Part shown: positions 44,111 to 52,536 of the stretch, piece after piece
Position numbering within the stretch: position 1 is the stretch's first letter
Layout: each line of letters begins with the position of its first letter
Assembly: GCA_947652615.1 (NCBI GenBank)
Contig: CANTDX010000008.1
Coordinates: 27,940 to 91,939, forward strand
Source of the DNA: an uncultured Dorea sp.
GTDB taxonomy: Bacteria; Bacillota; Clostridia; Lachnospirales; Lachnospiraceae
Length of the DNA: 64,000 nucleotides
Direction of reading: 5' to 3'
The notes under the pieces: model-generated
Told to the model about the DNA's origin: nothing
What the model saw: the letters and a program-made list of their open reading frames with translations, nothing else
Databases searched by the model: none
Translations under genes and position numbers: made by a program

Positions 44111-46363
44111 TTACCGTTTTTTGATACTGTGTCCTAACGCCACCTGCTCCAGATTCGCAGGCAGGTTCCTGATTCTGCGTCCCGTTGCGTCCGCGATCGC
44201 GTTCACGATCGCAGGCGCAACCGCACAGGTCGCCGGTTCTCCCAGCCCCTTTGCACCAAGCGGTCCATATCTTCCCGGAATCTCCAATACGATCGGCGTC
44301 GTCTTCGGCATGTCAAGTGATGTAGGGATCAGATAACCGTCCAGATTACGATTCATGATCTGTCCTTTATGAAGCTCCACCTCTTCCATAACGGCATAAC
44401 CTACCCCCATGCTCACACCGCCCCGGATCTGCCCTTCTGCTTCCGCCTTGTCAAAGGCATGTCCTACGTCGTGCACAGCGAAGAATTCATCGACGCTTAC
44501 GAATCCTGTCCGCGTATCCACCGTTACCTCCGCAGCCGCAGCCCCGTATACATAGGAGAGATATGCGTCGCCGACACCGCAGCTCTTATCATATTCCAGG
44601 GGCGGGGCCGCATAATATCCAAGGGCATTCAGATGATCGCTCGCCGCGAACACATCGCCGATCACCTGCTGAAGCGAAACTTCATTGTCCGGCTGACCGG
44701 CCGCAATGATCTTATTGTCCTTAAACTCTACTTCCCGGGTATGCAGATACTTCTCCGCATAAGCGATCAGTTTCCCGCGCAATTCATCTGCCGCCCGGTA
44801 GATCGCGCCGCCGGAGAACACCGTTCCCCGGGTCGCCACCGTCGGTCCCGCATCCGTAAGGAAGGTCGTGTCCACTCCGCTGTAACGAATCTTTTCATGG
44901 GGGATTCCCAAAGCCTCGTGGACGATCTGCACCACCATCGTACTGCCTCCCTGGCCTACCTCCGCGATACTGGAACAGACCGATACGCTCCCGTCCGCCT
45001 GAATAGAAACCATTCCGCTGGCAGTATCGATCCCCTGGCCTGCCGCCCCGAAGGATTCCCCTCTGTGAAGCAGCGATATCCCTAATCCCTTCTTGCTTCG
45101 TTGGTGTGTATCATTATATTGCCGGATCCTTTCGCGCCGCGCCGGGAAATCCACCGCATCTTCCAATGCTTCCAGACACTCGGGGAGGGTAACATCCTCC
45201 ATGATCTGACCGAATGCGGAGGGTTTTCCATTTTCCAGCATATTCAGCTTCCTGACCTCAATCGGGTCTTTCCCCAGATATCCTGCTATCTCATCGATCA
45301 ACATCTCTGAGCAGTAGTCTACCTGCGGGGAACCAAAGCCCCTCAGCGCATCCGAATAGACCTGATTCGTATATACGCTTACCGCTTCCGTATCGATAGC
45401 AGGGACACGGTAAGGGCCGGAAGCCTCGATCGCCATACGGCTGGTGACCGGGAATGTCTTACTGGTATAAGCGCCCCCGTCCAATGTCAGCCGGATCTTC
45501 ATCGCAAGCAATCTGCCCTCTTCATCGAACCCAACCTTATAATCTGCAAAAAGCGGGTGACGCTTCGTGCCTTCTATAATAGATTCCTCCCGATTCAAAA
45601 CCACTTTGCACGGACGTCCCAGCAGGCGGCTTACCAATGCCGCCCGGGCGGATGCCATTGCAATATCATAATTCTTCCCTCCGAAAGATGCGCCTATAGT
45701 CGTCAGCACGACACGCACATCCGTAAGCGGACATCCCAGCGTCTCCGCAACTACCTTTCTGATGGGAAACGGACTGTTCACCGGACAGCGCACCAGCGTT
45801 TCCCCTGTGGCAGGATCATAGGAAGCCACCGCCGCCTCCGTCTCAATACACACATGCTGTACCCGCGGAGTCGTATAACTGCGGCTGATCACGCAAGGAG
45901 CCTCGGCCAATGCTTTCTCGGCATCTCCCCGCCGGGTAATATACCTCGCGATGCGGTTTCCCGTCTCATGAACCTGGGGAGCATCCGGTTCCAATGCCTT
46001 CGTTGCATCCAGAAGAGCCGGGAGCTCTTCATATTCGACTCTGACCTTCTCTGCCGCATCTTCCGCAGCAGAGAGGCTTTCCGCCGCTACCAGCGCAACG
46101 CCGTCACCGATATAACGCACCCTCCCGGGACACAGAACGGGCCGCTCTCTTGGCAGCGACGGGATGCCGGGGATATCCTCAGCCGTAATGATCCGTATAA
46201 CTCCCGGCATCCGGGACGCCTCCTTGCTGTCGATCGAACGGATGATCCCATTCGGCACCGTACTGCGGACAACCTTGGCGTATACCATCTGCGGCAATTC
46301 GATATCATTGGCATAGACCGCCCTGCCAGTTACTTTCGCTAAAACATCTTTACGTTTATTCAT
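44111..46363 (-). CDS. Molybdenum hydroxylase large subunit (xanthine dehydrogenase family)
   Basis: 750 aa. N-terminal Ald_Xan_dh_C domain (about residues 5-115) and the molybdopterin-binding domain (about 125-730). Family motifs: TTIGASFGGKNYD, ALRGFGSPQ, LHRGESFGAAGQG, and the catalytic Glu in GAKGLGEPATCAVAPA near the C-terminus. Usually it works with FAD and [2Fe-2S] subunits; neither gene is present here. ATG 46363 is chosen (AAAGGAAAG site); the frame extends to 46423 through the leader hairpin. Xanthine is a likely but unproven substrate, supported by the purine-permease remnant next door. Confidence 0.85.
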   Translation of the reverse strand: MNKRKDVLAKVTGRAVYANDIELPQMVYAKVVRSTVPNGIIRSIDSKEASRMPGVIRIITAEDIPGIPSLPRERPVLCPGRVRYIGDGVALVAAESLSAAEDAAEKVRVEYEELPALLDATKALEPDAPQVHETGNRIARYITRRGDAEKALAEAPCVISRSYTTPRVQHVCIETEAAVASYDPATGETLVRCPVNSPFPIRKVVAETLGCPLTDVRVVLTTIGASFGGKNYDIAMASARAALVSRLLGRPCKVVLNREESIIEGTKRHPLFADYKVGFDEEGRLLAMKIRLTLDGGAYTSKTFPVTSRMAIEASGPYRVPAIDTEAVSVYTNQVYSDALRGFGSPQVDYCSEMLIDEIAGYLGKDPIEVRKLNMLENGKPSAFGQIMEDVTLPECLEALEDAVDFPARRERIRQYNDTHQRSKKGLGISLLHRGESFGAAGQGIDTASGMVSIQADGSVSVCSSIAEVGQGGSTMVVQIVHEALGIPHEKIRYSGVDTTFLTDAGPTVATRGTVFSGGAIYRAADELRGKLIAYAEKYLHTREVEFKDNKIIAAGQPDNEVSLQQVIGDVFAASDHLNALGYYAAPPLEYDKSCGVGDAYLSYVYGAAAAEVTVDTRTGFVSVDEFFAVHDVGHAFDKAEAEGQIRGGVSMGVGYAVMEEVELHKGQIMNRNLDGYLIPTSLDMPKTTPIVLEIPGRYGPLGAKGLGEPATCAVAPAIVNAIADATGRRIRNLPANLEQVALGHSIKKR

Positions 46364-46394
46364 TACACTTTCCTTTCTCGCAAAAAAGTTCCCA

Positions 46395-46438
46395 AAAATA
46401 AAAAACAGGATGTACATCTTCAAAAATGTATTACATCC
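46395..46438 (-). terminator. Hairpin with T-run in the leader of the molybdenum hydroxylase gene
   Basis: On minus, GGATGTA pairs with TACATCC (46438-46432 and 46414-46408), followed by TTTTTTATTTTT. It lies after the permease remnant and before the hydroxylase start, with no promoter between it and that start, so it is either the remnant's terminator or an attenuator. Confidence 0.7.
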
Positions 46439-46463
46439 TTCTACGGCTCCTCGCCCACTTTTT

Positions 46464-46469
46464 ATTATA
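46464..46469 (-). promoter_or_regulatory. Possible -10 for the molybdenum hydroxylase gene
   Basis: TATAAT on minus close to the remnant stop codon, about 100 bases before the hydroxylase ATG. No good -35 at 16-18 bp. If real, the leader includes the hairpin at 46395-46438. Confidence 0.35.
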
Positions 46470-46480
46470 TTCCAATACTC

Positions 46481-46672
46481 TTACTTTTTGTCCTTTGGCA
46501 GGAGCAGATTCAGCAAGATCGCAACAAGCGCTGCAACCACCACCGGCGTCTTCGCAAAAATAGTCGCAACCCATGCCGGAGAGCCGCCCAACGCATCTGA
46601 CGCCTGTGCCATCCGCGGCATCCCTCCATTCAATTCGAACACCAGGTCTTGATTTTTCTTTCTGTCATTCAT
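46481..46672 (-). pseudogene. Internally deleted NCS2 (uracil-xanthine) permease remnant
   Basis: 63 codons. The first about 17 residues (NDRKKNQDLVFELNGG) match the conserved cytoplasmic N-terminus of NCS2 purine/uracil permeases, and the last about 35 (SPAWVATIFAKTPVVVAALVA... LPKDKK) match their final helix and tail. The roughly 370-residue transport core is missing, with the two ends joined in frame. It cannot transport. It sits just upstream of a xanthine-dehydrogenase-type gene, a normal place for such a permease. Identification rests on my recall of family termini; a true one-helix peptide is the alternative. Confidence 0.6.
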
Positions 46673-46835
46673 ATTCCTTTTTACTTGCGATGCCGTACCG
46701 CCTGTTTCTCTATCTCTCTTGGTTGCCTCTTCCCTCCTCTTCTTATATTTCTCAACAGTATCGGCTCAAGATTGCAAGGACTTAGCATACATCCTCCATG
46801 AAACAAAAAAGGGGTGATATTATATGTAATTTTTC
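46673..46835. other. Spacer between the small RNA unit and the permease remnant
   Basis: Part of the only gene-free stretch over 300 bases (46673-46981). This half shows no gene, purine riboswitch core or clear promoter on minus. A TATAAT-like ACATATAATAT near 46815 has no -35. It may be the decayed leader of the former permease gene. Confidence 0.5.
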
Positions 46836-46903
46836 AAAAAAAGGAGCCTGCGGCCTTTGTGAAAGGTCGACAAACTCCTTGATTCCGAATGCATTTTTGT
46901 TAT
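46836..46903 (-). ncRNA. Candidate small RNA of about 68 nt
   Basis: A perfect consensus promoter (46910-46938) is followed on minus by about 20 unstructured bases, then AAGGAGTTTG (46880-46871) pairing with CAGGCTCCTT (46850-46841) around an inner hairpin CCTTT-CAC-AAAGG, and a run of seven T. No ORF fits between promoter and terminator. It is either a free-standing small RNA or a prematurely terminated leader of the former permease gene. Confidence 0.6.
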
Positions 46904-46909
46904 ATTTTT

Positions 46910-46938
46910 ATTATAACAATTTTTTTCTATTATGTCAA
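46910..46938 (-). promoter_or_regulatory. Consensus promoter of the small RNA
   Basis: On minus, TTGACA (46938-46933), a 17-bp spacer and TATAAT (46915-46910). It begins 43 bases after the stop of the 272-aa gene. Confidence 0.88.
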
Positions 46939-46981
46939 TATTTTATTAAAATTATCTATACCAAGCATCTATACCGCCTCT

Positions 46982-47800
46982 TTACATCAGCATATTGATC
47001 AGAAAACTATTGTCTCCCTCCTGCTTCTCATCATCTGTATTCTGAGACACCTGCCCCATGCGCTCCTGCGCCTTCGCGAGCATCGCCTTTACCTTCCTGA
47101 CCTCATTTTCGTCGCACATATCGTTGGCAAGACCATTCTCACAGTCTGATAAATCCTTTTTCAGGAGGCTTATGACCATCTGCACCTGTTCCGGCGTCTT
47201 CGCGGAAGCAAGCTGTCTTGCCCGCTTCCCCTGGTTAAAAGCAACCTTGCCCGAAGGCTTCTTGTCTTCCTCCTTACCTTCCGCCTGGTCAGCGCCAATC
47301 TGCAATTCATCAAACTGATTCTCCTTAAGGAGCTCTGAATCCTTCGCAGTCCCTTCCGTTTCGCCCGGCTTCTCTGCCATGATCTCTGCAATACGGTCAC
47401 TTGCGAAGATCTCATCAAGCAGCCCTTCAGGTATCGGCTTCCCGGCCGTCCACCCCGGCACCTTCTCCCTGATCGCACTGGATACCTCTCTTGACAGCTT
47501 AAGCCCCAACTGTCCAAGCGTCCAGCATGCTGACAGCCGGTCCTCTCTATCAAGCGTCTTGTAATATTCATTCAAGGTTCCCTGGTAGGCTCTTTCCTCC
47601 GCGGCATTATCTCCCGACATCCCGTTATACTTATAATATGCCTGCTTCACATTCTGAAGAACATGCTCCTTCATCTCATCGGACACATCGATGATCTTCT
47701 TATAGTCCGATCTGCCGGTGACCAGCATCCCCTCCACCCCGTATGAATTCTTGAAATGTCCGGATCTTAAATCCTCAATTGTGTTCAATACTGCCTTCAT
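46982..47800 (-). CDS. Conserved hypothetical protein (272 aa)
   Basis: Soluble, charged and mostly helical; no signal or membrane segment. An ordered N-terminal part (about residues 1-130), an acidic/low-complexity middle (about 135-185) and a helical C-terminal part (about 185-250: RARQLASAKTPEQVQMVISLLKKDL...). I do not recognise a functional domain. It overlaps the end of the histidine kinase gene by 26 bases and has a GGAG site 9 bases before ATG, so it is cotranslated with the kinase. Confidence 0.72.
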   Translation of the reverse strand: MKAVLNTIEDLRSGHFKNSYGVEGMLVTGRSDYKKIIDVSDEMKEHVLQNVKQAYYKYNGMSGDNAAEERAYQGTLNEYYKTLDREDRLSACWTLGQLGLKLSREVSSAIREKVPGWTAGKPIPEGLLDEIFASDRIAEIMAEKPGETEGTAKDSELLKENQFDELQIGADQAEGKEEDKKPSGKVAFNQGKRARQLASAKTPEQVQMVISLLKKDLSDCENGLANDMCDENEVRKVKAMLAKAQERMGQVSQNTDDEKQEGDNSFLINMLM

Positions 47801-49283
47801 CTTGCTCTTCTCCCTTCATTATAATATCATTCCGTAACATTACCGCCAGGATAAATGTCCGGCCCTTCACTTTCCAGTCCACCGTTCCCTGGTATTTCTC
47901 TGCCGCGCTCTTGATATTCATCATCCCGATTCCATGCATCTCCTTGCCGTCCTTATCGCTTACCGGGAATTCCGCCTGCGGCTTCTGCCTCACACTGCCG
48001 TCAAAACTATTCTCAACCTTCAAAAGCAATAACTGCCCCCTGACCAAAGATGTAAGCCGGATATATGTTTTTGCCGACGCATCTTCCTTCTTAAGCTTCA
48101 CGCAGGCTTCCAAGGCATTGTCTAGCGCATTTCCAAGAATCATACCGATATCATAGCTTCGGATATGCAGCCCCTCCGGAAAGAGTAGCTCCCTGGCGTC
48201 CAGTTCAAGCTCCGGTATGCTGCGGATGATCTCGTGATATTTCATATTAAGAAGGGCGTCCACAACCGCATTCCCCGTCCGGAATGCAGGCTCCATCTGA
48301 TCCATGGTCTGATCGATCTCGGCCAGATACCTCTTAAGCTCCTCCGTCCCCTGCCCCTCGCTCGCCGAAGCTAATTGCGAAACGACAGCCAGAGTATTCC
48401 TCATATCGTGCTTCATACTCCGAATCCCGGAATGGAGCCGTTCAATCTCTCCGATATGCTCCTTAAGGCCTTCCACCTGTTTCTCCAGAACGATCCGGCT
48501 GTTCTTCTCCCTGCTAAGCTTCAGGATATCCTGGAAGGACTTGACCCCATAGATGACCGACGCCAGAGACAGCAGGAGAATCGCCGGAATCACAGCCATC
48601 AGGACCGGATATCTGTGGTAGAGGAATATCTGGGAATTCTCTTCTACTATGACCAGCGTCACCCGCAGCAAGGTACACAGAAGCAATGCCGACAACGCGG
48701 GAATCAGGATGAACAAGAGCTGGGGCCTTGGCATATCAATATCCTTCTCCCGGTAATCCCTCACGATGCGCTTAAGTGAACCCCGGATCAGCAGAACCGC
48801 AATCGCAATCTGGAGAAAATGCATCCCTGCCACACTGATCTCCGACAGAAGGCGGAAGGTTTCCATCTTCGTGACTGCTCCTGTCTTCAGGCACCAGTTA
48901 CACAGAGAGAATAACAGGCCTGACGGCCAGTCCATCAGTATAACCGCCAGATAGACGCTGACGCCGGTCACAGCCTGGAAGGTAACCACAAGGAAGCATG
49001 TGATCGCATGGCGCGCCTGATATAAGAAGAACGCCAGAACTATAAGAATACCAAGCGACACCGCCTGCTTCCCGATCACGGCCCGGCTCTCATACTCTGC
49101 CGGCCAGATTACATAGAGCAGAGTCCGAAGCAGCGTATAGGACGCCGCCGTTAAGACACCGCCGCGCCGTCCCTTCGTCCGGCACTCCAGAAAGCTTCCG
49201 TAAAAATACTGCAGATCATATCCCTGAGCCAGGAATAATACAAACTGCATAAAAGAAAAATAGAATTCCATCGGTTTCGACAC
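47775..49283 (-). CDS. GHKL sensor histidine kinase (AgrC/LytTR-partner type)
   Basis: 502 aa. Six or so N-terminal membrane segments (about residues 7-250), a coiled linker (255-285), phosphoacceptor His292 in SMKHDMRNTL, and a HATPase_c_5 domain (about 380-495) with N-box LGNALDNALEAC and G-box GIGMMNIKSA. GTG 49283 is preferred: GGAG lies 6 bases before it, while ATG 49271 has no site and the upstream frame to 49400 covers promoter DNA. Likely partner is the LytTR regulator at 52515-53225, from which it is separated by the divergent surface-protein gene. Confidence 0.87.
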   Translation of the reverse strand: MSKPMEFYFSFMQFVLFLAQGYDLQYFYGSFLECRTKGRRGGVLTAASYTLLRTLLYVIWPAEYESRAVIGKQAVSLGILIVLAFFLYQARHAITCFLVVTFQAVTGVSVYLAVILMDWPSGLLFSLCNWCLKTGAVTKMETFRLLSEISVAGMHFLQIAIAVLLIRGSLKRIVRDYREKDIDMPRPQLLFILIPALSALLLCTLLRVTLVIVEENSQIFLYHRYPVLMAVIPAILLLSLASVIYGVKSFQDILKLSREKNSRIVLEKQVEGLKEHIGEIERLHSGIRSMKHDMRNTLAVVSQLASASEGQGTEELKRYLAEIDQTMDQMEPAFRTGNAVVDALLNMKYHEIIRSIPELELDARELLFPEGLHIRSYDIGMILGNALDNALEACVKLKKEDASAKTYIRLTSLVRGQLLLLKVENSFDGSVRQKPQAEFPVSDKDGKEMHGIGMMNIKSAAEKYQGTVDWKVKGRTFILAVMLRNDIIMKGEEQDEGSIEHN

Positions 49284-49400
49284 AGGATACTCCTCACTTT
49301 CAAAAGAGTTTCTTACTATTAATATCGGCAGAGTGATCCGTTTGTATTGATCAAATGGAATAAAACGACTGTTTTTGGGAATAAAATGCTGCCGTGACAT

Positions 49401-49430
49401 TTCACACCAAAAAGATGCGATTCACATCAA
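49401..49430. promoter_or_regulatory. Direct repeats upstream of the LRR gene
   Basis: TTCACACCAA (49401-49410) and TTCACATCAA (49421-49430) repeat every 20 bp, two helical turns, in the kinase/LRR divergent spacer (49284-49548). LytTR regulators bind paired direct repeats spaced about two turns apart, and a LytTR gene is adjacent. Confidence 0.5.
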
Positions 49431-49457
49431 TGCCGGGATCATGACTGAGATTTATTT

Positions 49458-49463
49458 TATAAT
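49458..49463 (+). promoter_or_regulatory. Probable -10 of the LRR gene
   Basis: TATAAT with a poor -35 (GGGATC at 17 bp), directly downstream of the direct repeats; consistent with an activator-dependent promoter. Start near 49470. Confidence 0.5.
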
Positions 49464-49480
49464 GTTGAAAGAAAACGAAG

Positions 49481-49519
49481 TGCCCGCAAGATATCAACCT
49501 TATGGTTGATGCAACGGCA
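49481..49519 (+). promoter_or_regulatory. Nested hairpin in the LRR leader
   Basis: ATCAACC-TTAT-GGTTGAT forms a perfect 7-bp stem (49493-49510); TGCC(C)G and CGGCA outside it form an outer helix (49481-49486 with 49515-49519). It lies about 30 bases before the ATG. No known riboswitch class recognised. Confidence 0.45.
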
Positions 49520-49548
49520 TTTACATTATTATGAAAGGATAAGAAATC

Positions 49549-52518
49549 ATGAATACGCAGAAACAAATCTTAAAACGTATCCTGATGATCGTACTGCCTG
49601 CCATAGTATTCTACGGTATATCGGAAATGACCATGGCGACTGCATTGTGCTCACAGATAACGGATGTGGAGATCAATGAAGAGAATTTCCCGGATGCTGG
49701 CTTCCGGGAATACCTGCGGACTGATCCGAACATGTTGAAATTCCATAAAGACCAGAACAAATTTACCGCCGACGAGCTCGAACTGGTTACCGTATTGAAT
49801 ATGCAAGACAGCAGCTTAAACGCCGAAAGCCTTGCGGGTATCGAGCATTTCAAGAATCTGACGACACTGTACTGTAACGGCACGTATCTGAAGTCTATAG
49901 ATGTGAGCAAAAACACTAAGCTTCAGTATCTGAACTGCACAAATACCTGGAATCTGACAACACTAAATGTGAAGAACTGTACAGAGCTGCAAACATTATA
50001 CTGTGATGGATGCAAATTGACAGAGCTGGACCTTAGCAGCAATGGACAGCTTCAAGATCTGTGGTGTCATAATAATCAGCTTACCACTCTGGATACAGCC
50101 GGCAATCCTAACCTAAAAACTCTATATTGCAACCGTAATCAGCTTACTACTCTGAATCTTAATCAAAACACAGTTTTAAAAGATCTGCGATGCGGGTACA
50201 ATCAATTAACTGCATTAGATATCAGCGGAAATCCTTCACTGTCAGGACTGAGCTGCGAAAACAATCAACTGACAGAGATCCAGATCAAAGGTTTCTCTAA
50301 CTTGACAAGCCTTTCCATTCAAAAGAACCAACTTACATCCCTGGATGTCAGTGACTGCCCGAACCTGTCCTATTTGGTGTGTTCGGATAATCAGCTGGCA
50401 GAATTGAATATCACCGGGGACAATAAGCTCCATGAACTGCTTTGCAGTAATAATCAACTGACAGAGATAGACGTCACAGATAAAACCTTATTATGGCATT
50501 TTAATACCGGGAAAAACCAACTGCAAACACTGCGTGTATCCAATAACCCTAACCTACAGTATTTCTACTGCAACGATAATCAGTTAAAAGAGATTGATGT
50601 GAGCGCGAATCCATCTTTGAGTATATTATGGTGCCATAATAATCAGTTAGAGAGGTTGGATGTAAGCAAGAATACTAGTATAGGTACCTTTAATTGCACA
50701 GGCAACCATTTAAAAAGCCTGATCGTTCCAGACAGTGTGAAAACATTCTCAGATTGTGAGCAGTATAACACAATCCCTATGGCAGAAAACCAGAATACTT
50801 ATGATCTGGGCGCAGCAGATCCGAAGCTGGATCCATCCAAGATATCGGATCTAACAAACGCGCAGTTTTCCGCCGACAGCAGGATCCTGACAAATATTCC
50901 GTTTGATGAGGATGTCACATACACCTACGACTGCGGTAATAGTAAGTCCATGAAGGTAACTCTGCATTTCATCTGGACCAACCAGTGGATTACGGAACTT
51001 ACCACACTGCCCGGCTGGAAATATGGTGATGCTCCGTCAACTCCCCACGCAGAAGCGCTATTCGGAGAAGTGCAGTATCTCTACGGCACAGCTTCCGACA
51101 GCAATTCCTACAGCGCCGAGATACCGACAGAACCCGGCACCTGGTATGTGAAAGCCATTGTTGCAGAGACGGAAGATTATTCGGGCCTTGAGAGCGCTCC
51201 TGTAGAATTTGTGATCAGCAAGAAGGACAGCACGGTCACATTCAAGGATTCTTCCAATCTAACCAAGATGTATGACGGACAGCCTGCGGCGATCAACAGG
51301 GCGGATGTCGCGATTAGCGGAAGCCAGGGTGAACTGTGCTGCACATGGTATCAGAAGACTGCAGATGACTGGAAAGCATTAACAAACGCCCCTGTGAACG
51401 CCGGGAAATATAAGGCGGCAGTATTCGTGGCAGAGGATAGTCACTATGTTTCATCCGCTCCGGCTGAAAAGGAATTCGAGATAACGAAAGCTCCCCCGGC
51501 CAAGATCACTCTTCCGGAAAACTTAAGTGCCGCACAGGGCGCGCCGCTGTCTTCCATCCTTCTGCCCCGGGGCTGGGAGTGGATCACACCGGACGAAACC
51601 GTCAGCAGCACGGAACCAGGCTATAAAGCCATGCTGAAAGTAGATGACACCAATTATGATTATACAGACGTGGAAGGTTATGATGCGTCAACGCACAGCG
51701 TCATCCGAGAATTAACAGTATCTGTCATCGCGGAAGAAGAGACGCGTATTGATATCACAGAAGGGATCAAAGACATCCCGAAAGCATTGGTCGCAGCCGG
51801 AATGGATACCGAGGAGAAGATTAAACAAGTGCTTTCCCGCACAGCAGTGGAAAGTCTGGGATATCCCGAAGAAAATATAGCGCTCTACGACGTCTGGCTT
51901 CAGATCAGCCTAGACGGCGGAAAGACCTGGGAAATTGCAACGCCGGAGAATTTCCCGCCGGAAGGACTGCCTGTGACATTGCCCTATCCCCAGGGAACCA
52001 ACAGCACAGAGTATGATTTCTTCATCACTCATATGTTTACACATGAGATGAACGGATACAAGCCGGGAGAAGTGGAAGCGCCCGAAGTTATGAAGACCGA
52101 AGAAGGGCTTAGGTTCACCGTCCACGGTCTGTCCCCCATCGCCGTCGCCTGGAAATCTGTAAATACGGATAACGGCGATGAGCCGGGCAACACAGATAAG
52201 CCCCCGGCTGATCCGAATCCGGGGAACCCCGGACAGGGAACCACAGAGCCGGGAAATCCAGAACAGGGGAATCCGTCAAATCCGGGAAATAGCAACACAC
52301 CGACACAACCCGGAACACAACAACCGTCCAAAGATCCTGACAATTACACACCCGATTCCGGCGGCAAAAAGGACACGGTTACGATAACCGTGGCAGCCAA
52401 CAGCAAAAGCCCGCAGACCGGAGACGTAAACGGTATCCGGCAGTGGATGTTTGTAATGGGTCTTGCCGGGAGCGGAATCATCTTATCGAAGAAAAAGACA
52501 CGGAGGAGTATCCTTTAG
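49549..52518 (+). CDS. Leucine-rich-repeat surface protein with LPXTG-like anchor
   Basis: 989-aa secreted wall protein. Signal peptide about residues 1-34. About fourteen 21-22-residue leucine-rich repeats (about 104-395) of the form L-x-x-L-x-C-x-x-N-x-L-T-x-L-D-V-S-x-N-x-x, with a recurring Cys at the sixth position. Then beta-rich MBG/bacterial Ig-like modules (about 470-720), a further domain (about 725-870), a Pro/Gly/Asn-rich wall spanner (about 880-945), and a sorting signal SPQTGD, hydrophobic stretch, KKKTRR tail. The motif is PQTG rather than LPXTG. AAAGGAT site. Probably binds host or microbial ligands. Confidence 0.9.
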   Translation: MNTQKQILKRILMIVLPAIVFYGISEMTMATALCSQITDVEINEENFPDAGFREYLRTDPNMLKFHKDQNKFTADELELVTVLNMQDSSLNAESLAGIEHFKNLTTLYCNGTYLKSIDVSKNTKLQYLNCTNTWNLTTLNVKNCTELQTLYCDGCKLTELDLSSNGQLQDLWCHNNQLTTLDTAGNPNLKTLYCNRNQLTTLNLNQNTVLKDLRCGYNQLTALDISGNPSLSGLSCENNQLTEIQIKGFSNLTSLSIQKNQLTSLDVSDCPNLSYLVCSDNQLAELNITGDNKLHELLCSNNQLTEIDVTDKTLLWHFNTGKNQLQTLRVSNNPNLQYFYCNDNQLKEIDVSANPSLSILWCHNNQLERLDVSKNTSIGTFNCTGNHLKSLIVPDSVKTFSDCEQYNTIPMAENQNTYDLGAADPKLDPSKISDLTNAQFSADSRILTNIPFDEDVTYTYDCGNSKSMKVTLHFIWTNQWITELTTLPGWKYGDAPSTPHAEALFGEVQYLYGTASDSNSYSAEIPTEPGTWYVKAIVAETEDYSGLESAPVEFVISKKDSTVTFKDSSNLTKMYDGQPAAINRADVAISGSQGELCCTWYQKTADDWKALTNAPVNAGKYKAAVFVAEDSHYVSSAPAEKEFEITKAPPAKITLPENLSAAQGAPLSSILLPRGWEWITPDETVSSTEPGYKAMLKVDDTNYDYTDVEGYDASTHSVIRELTVSVIAEEETRIDITEGIKDIPKALVAAGMDTEEKIKQVLSRTAVESLGYPEENIALYDVWLQISLDGGKTWEIATPENFPPEGLPVTLPYPQGTNSTEYDFFITHMFTHEMNGYKPGEVEAPEVMKTEEGLRFTVHGLSPIAVAWKSVNTDNGDEPGNTDKPPADPNPGNPGQGTTEPGNPEQGNPSNPGNSNTPTQPGTQQPSKDPDNYTPDSGGKKDTVTITVAANSKSPQTGDVNGIRQWMFVMGLAGSGIILSKKKTRRSIL

Positions 52519-52536
52519 ACACAGGACACTCCTCCG
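52501..52536. terminator. Bidirectional terminator at the LRR/LytTR junction
   Basis: CGGAGGAGTATCCT and AGGACACTCCTCCG pair with one mismatch over 14 bp (8-nt loop). Both convergent stop codons lie within it. On minus it is followed within a few bases by TTTTT. Confidence 0.8.

Noticed and set aside
46673..46981. Purine riboswitch upstream of the permease remnant
   Set aside because: The hairpin unit here has no match to the conserved aptamer bases on either strand; it is kept only as an unclassified RNA candidate.
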